A stretch of DNA of 64,000 nucleotides. Source: UTCFX2 sp963788305 (lineage in GTDB: Bacteria > Chloroflexota > Anaerolineae > Anaerolineales > UBA4823). The stretch lies in the NCBI GenBank assembly GCA_963788305.1, contig CAWBGK010000011.1, forward strand, positions 62,001 through 126,000. Direction: 5' to 3'. Shown here piece after piece: positions 60,859 to 64,000 of the stretch. The notes below the pieces were generated by a model. The model worked only from the letters and a program-made list of their open reading frames with translations, had not been told where the DNA came from and searched no databases. How positions within the stretch are numbered: the first letter of the stretch is position 1; each line of letters begins with the position of its first letter. Made by a program: the position numbers and the translations under genes.

Positions 60859-62145
60859 CTAAATCCAGCCGCGCAGCTCCATCGCAGTGACGACGCGCTT
60901 GATGGCTACCATATACGCCGCATCGCGCATATAGACTTTCTCACCCTCCGACATCTCCAGCACGCTTTTAAATGCCTGGGTCATCTTCGTATCCAGGCGC
61001 TCCAGCACTTCCTCGCGGGTCCAGTAGTAATTCATATCATTCTGGACGCCTTCGAAATACGACACCGTCACGCCGCCGGCGTTGCACAAGAAGTCGGGGA
61101 TCACAAAAACGTTGTTCCGCTTGAAGACTTCATCCGCCTCGGGAGTCGTGGGTCCGTTTGCGCCTTCCGCAACGATCTTCACGCGGTCGCTGACGAATTT
61201 GACGCTTTCGGCATTGACCTGGCCTTCCAGCGCGCCAGGGATCAGCACGTCCACGTCTTTCTTGATCCAGGCTTCGGCATCTTCAATCACATAACCGGCC
61301 TTGCGCGCCTTATCCTTGTCGATCGTCCCATACTGGTCGGTGATCGACTTCAAATAGTGCGGATCCACCCCATTGGGATGAGACACCGTGTACGGCGCCC
61401 GGTCTGCGCGGTCCCAATACGAGACGCAGGCCACCTTGCCGCCCAACAGCTCCTTAAAACCGATCGCGGCGTACTGCGAGACATTGCCAAAACCCTGGAT
61501 CGCTGCAACCGATTTCTTAGAATCCAGCTTGAGGTGCTTCATCGCCTCGCGGACGGTGTAGATCACGCCGTAACCGGTCGCTTCGGTGCGGCCCAGCGAG
61601 CCACCGCCGCCGACCGGCTTGCCCGTGATCACGCCGGGCGTGTAATGGCCCACCAGCTTGGAGTATTCGTCCATCATCCAGCCCATCATTTGCGGTGTCG
61701 TGCCGACATCCGGCGCGGGCACATCCTGGCGAGGACCGATGTTCTTCCACATCTGCTGAACCCAGCCCCGGCACAGGCGTTCTTTTTCGTTCACGGAAAG
61801 CAGCGCTGGATCGACCGGGACGCCGCCTTTTCCTCCACCCAGCGGGATATCTGCGACGGCGCATTTCCAGGTCATCCACATCGCCAGCGCACGGACGGTG
61901 TCCAGCGTCTCCGATGGGTGGAAGCGAATTCCACCTTTGCATGGGCCGCGCACGTCGCTGTGCTGAACTCTGTAGCCTGTGAACAGGCGGATCGAGCCGT
62001 CATCCATCCGCACCGGCACCTGAAACTTGAACTCGCGCGAAGGCCACCGCAGAAGATCTGCAATCTGCGAGTCCATGTTCAGCTGTCCGGCAACATGATC
62101 AAACTGGCGCTGCGCCATCTGAAAGGCATTGATTGATTCGGTCAT
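60859..62145 (-). CDS. gdhA: Glutamate dehydrogenase (Glu/Leu/Phe/Val dehydrogenase family)
   Basis: This intact 428-residue enzyme interconverts glutamate and 2-oxoglutarate plus ammonia with NAD(P). The catalytic-Lys motif is PLGGGKGGVPVDP, with GPCKGGIRFHP before it. PAPDVGTTPQMMGWMMDEYS and the dinucleotide-binding AAIQGFGNVSQYAA follow, then GANGPTTPEADE. A strong ribosome site (GAAGGAGAGATG) precedes the ATG. It is a single gene with its own terminator. The 242-base gap to gatB holds no further gene that I can see. Confidence 0.97.
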   Translation of the reverse strand: MTESINAFQMAQRQFDHVAGQLNMDSQIADLLRWPSREFKFQVPVRMDDGSIRLFTGYRVQHSDVRGPCKGGIRFHPSETLDTVRALAMWMTWKCAVADIPLGGGKGGVPVDPALLSVNEKERLCRGWVQQMWKNIGPRQDVPAPDVGTTPQMMGWMMDEYSKLVGHYTPGVITGKPVGGGGSLGRTEATGYGVIYTVREAMKHLKLDSKKSVAAIQGFGNVSQYAAIGFKELLGGKVACVSYWDRADRAPYTVSHPNGVDPHYLKSITDQYGTIDKDKARKAGYVIEDAEAWIKKDVDVLIPGALEGQVNAESVKFVSDRVKIVAEGANGPTTPEADEVFKRNNVFVIPDFLCNAGGVTVSYFEGVQNDMNYYWTREEVLERLDTKMTQAFKSVLEMSEGEKVYMRDAAYMVAIKRVVTAMELRGWI

Positions 62146-62387
62146 TTACATCTCTCCTTCGATAACATATTTTAAAATCCGCTGATTTTCGGTTTGGATA
62201 GGTTCAAGACAAATCCTGGAGCCATTGAATCGCCCGTGGTTTTATCTCGCACTGGTTTTCATCAAGGTAAAATTGGGGTAGCCGCATCCATATCCAAGGG
62301 TAGCAGACGGCAGACTTTGAGTCAAGGGAAATGCAGCACCTTCCGCACGTGATTTCCTTCATATCTATTAGCCTGCTACGAGCTTTT

Positions 62388-63859
62388 CTACTTCATTTCC
62401 CTGAGACGCTGGTCTAAAACCTGCTCCACAACCTTGGGGTTCGCCTTTCCGCCGGCTTGCCTCATGACCTGTCCAAAAAACCAGTGCCTCAGCCCGGTCT
62501 TTCCGTCCATCAAGGCAGCTGCCTGGTCGGGGTTTTGTTCCAACACCTGATCGACTATTTTTCGCACGATTTCTGGATCAGAGACCTGGGAAAGGCCTCG
62601 TTCCGCGATGATCTGTCCCGATGACTTCCCGGAATCAAACATTTCCTCCAGGATGGCCTTGGCTGTGGTCTGGTTGACATCTCCTGCCCATACCCTCTTC
62701 ACTAGACCTGCCAGTTCGTCAGGACGGATGCTCGAATCCTCAATCCCAATCCCGGACTGCCTGAGCAGGCCGTAAAGATCGCCCAGGATCCAGTTCGCAG
62801 TGATTTTCGCTGGAACCTCCTCTGCGGATTTCACCGAGCTTTCAAAATAATCCGCCGTGTTTTGCTCCTCGGTGAGCAGGCTCGCATCGTAAGCGCTCAG
62901 TCCATACTCCTCTTGGAAGCGCTCATATCGAGCCGCTGGCAGCTCGGGCAAAGACGCCCGGATTTGGTCCAACCAGGCCGGATCTATCACCAGGGGTGGG
63001 AGGTCCGGCTCCGGAAAGTATCGGTAATCATCGGATTCCTCCTTTAGGCGCTGGGAAACCGTCTCGGACCGGCTTTCGTCCCAACCTCGCGTCTCCTGGC
63101 TGACCTTTAAGCCTTTCCGGACCTGTTCTGTCTGCCGTTCGATCTCAAATTCCACCGACCGCTCCAGCGGCGCGCAAGCTGTTCAGGTTCTTGATCTCTG
63201 TTCGAGTGCCAAGCTGCTCGCTGCCGTGCGGGCGGATCGAAATGTTGGGCTCAATCCGGAGAACGCCTTTCTCCATGCTCCCGGAGTTGACCCCCAGGTA
63301 GCGCATCATCGAGCGCAGCGCAGCTGCATACGCCCGCACCTCCCCCGGCTGTGTGCAGGTCCGGCTCGCTGACGATTTCCAAAAGTGCGACGCCCGCCCG
63401 GTTCAAATCAACCAATGAATATCTTTGTCCATCCTCGAAAATATGGGTGAGCTTTCCGGCATCTTCTTCAAGGTGCACCCGTCGGATCCGGACGAGGCGT
63501 TCCCCCTCAGGTGTTCGAACCAGCAGTCGGCCGTTGCGCGCCAGCGGCTGTTCGAATTGTGAGATCTGGTACCCTTTTGGCAGGTCCGGGTAAAAATAGT
63601 TCTTTCGGGCAAAAATGCTGAACGTAGAGATTTCACATTCAAGCGCCACCGCGACCCGCAGCGCGTACTCCACGGCTCTTCGGTTGATCACAGGCAGCGT
63701 TCCAGGCATACCCGAACAAACCGCGCAGACAGCGCTGTTCGGTTGAGCGCTCGTCAGATCGACCACCGGGCAGGCGCAGAACATCTTGGACCGCGTCTCA
63801 AGCTCGGCGTGGACCTCCAGCCCGATGACGGATTCAAATTCGATTTCTTCCACGGTCAT
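62388..63859 (-). CDS. gatB: Aspartyl/glutamyl-tRNA amidotransferase subunit B, frameshifted
   Basis: GatB, with GatA and GatC, amidates Glu-tRNA(Gln) or Asp-tRNA(Asn). The core has FESVIGLEVHAELETRSKMFC, CSGMPGTLPVIN, EEDAGKLTH, DLNRAGVALLEIVSEPD, GTRTEIKNLNS and YRYFPEPDLPPL. The C-terminal YqeY-like tail ends VVEQVLDQRLREMK. The frame changes near 63342 and 63165, one extra base each; about 489 residues result, the usual length. Its ATG overlaps the stop of the upstream aminotransferase gene (ATGA). Confidence 0.96.
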
Positions 63860-64000
63860 CCGTGCCGCTGCATGAACCGCTCCATCCGGAACAGCGCTTC
63901 TTCAATCTTTTCGTATGAGGTTGCGTAGGAGCAGCGCACGAAGCCTTCACCGCCCGCCCCAAATGCCGACCCCGGTACGACGGCTACCTTCTCTTCCTCC
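63856..64000 (-). CDS. Class I/II aminotransferase, C-terminal end, partial
   Basis: The last 47 residues are visible: VAVVPGSAFGAGGEGFVRCS, then YATSYEKIEEAL and a short Arg-rich tail. This is the typical end of AspC/AlaT-type aminotransferases, with the conserved Arg (FVRCSYA) that holds the substrate carboxylate. The rest lies past the window edge. It is translationally coupled to gatB. Confidence 0.85.
   Translation of the reverse strand, partial: EEEKVAVVPGSAFGAGGEGFVRCSYATSYEKIEEALFRMERFMQRHG

Noticed and set aside
60778..62136. A 450-codon frame opposite gdhA
   Set aside because: It is fully antisense to an intact, clearly recognised glutamate dehydrogenase, is His/Arg-rich, and has no domain signature.
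1..64000. tRNA or rRNA genes, CRISPR arrays, insertion sequences, prophage
   Set aside because: Gaps were read for cloverleaf-like text, regular direct repeats with spacers, and transposase or integrase motifs; none was convincing.

Overview
The window looks like a chromosomal segment of a strictly anaerobic, heterotrophic bacterium, most plausibly Chloroflexota, class Anaerolineae. This is inferred from gene content and protein style: an hrcA-grpE-dnaK-dnaJ-prmA cluster, zinc-ribbon-tagged kinases and cyclases, lipoproteins with Thr/Pro-rich linkers, several non-pyrrolysine MttB methyltransferases with a corrinoid protein, and Chloroflexi-type FtsX and ABC-2 exporters. No rRNA, tRNA, CRISPR array, transposase or prophage gene was seen.

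The dominant technical feature is a dense set of single-base indels. About 57 apparent frameshifts break about 30 of roughly 50 genes, including essential ones (grpE, dnaJ, polA, rho, dnaN, gatB). Most are one extra base that often duplicates a neighbour; at least seven are one missing base, mostly in G or C runs. Joining the frames restores normal family lengths, so these are read here as sequence errors. CDS coordinates below span the reconstructed gene and each entry says where the frame changes.

Layout. 1-1.5 kb: partial membrane glycosyltransferase and a pseudouridine synthase. 1.57-7.5 kb: CIRCE-controlled heat-shock operon. 7.5-10.7 kb: Ser/Thr kinase with a C-terminal extracytoplasmic domain, and a nuclease/lamin-tail protein. 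10.9-23.6 kb: housekeeping (polX, HAD phosphatase, TPR protein, polA, secreted lysozyme-like protein, rho, LOG family). 23.7-28.7 kb: TetR-controlled MacB/FtsX-type exporter. 28.7-37.8 kb: a minus-strand operon of GntR regulator, corrinoid protein, three MttB-type methyltransferases, an S9 peptidase and an M20 amidohydrolase, suggesting that methylated amines are released from conjugates and then demethylated. 38-40.9 kb: a selenium-trafficking cassette (DUF3343, class V aminotransferase, TusA-like, YedE-like) preceded by an unusual leader with an in-frame UGA, a SECIS-like hairpin and an intrinsic terminator. 41-47.3 kb: secreted M1 peptidase, MoaD/ThiS-like protein, YgeY-like M20 hydrolase, phosphoglycerate mutase, DinB-like protein, lipoprotein. 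47.5-56.1 kb: a 1,286-residue cyclase/ATPase/TPR/solute-binding fusion, an ABC-2 exporter, a GTPase-like zinc-ribbon protein and a PP2C phosphatase. 56.2-64 kb: deoxynucleoside kinase, PEP-binding protein, dnaN, gdhA, gatB and the 3' end of an aminotransferase gene.

The most interesting candidate is the leader at 40706-40860. It could be a selenium- (selenocysteine-) responsive attenuator controlling a selenium uptake operon. This is inference from structure and context only.
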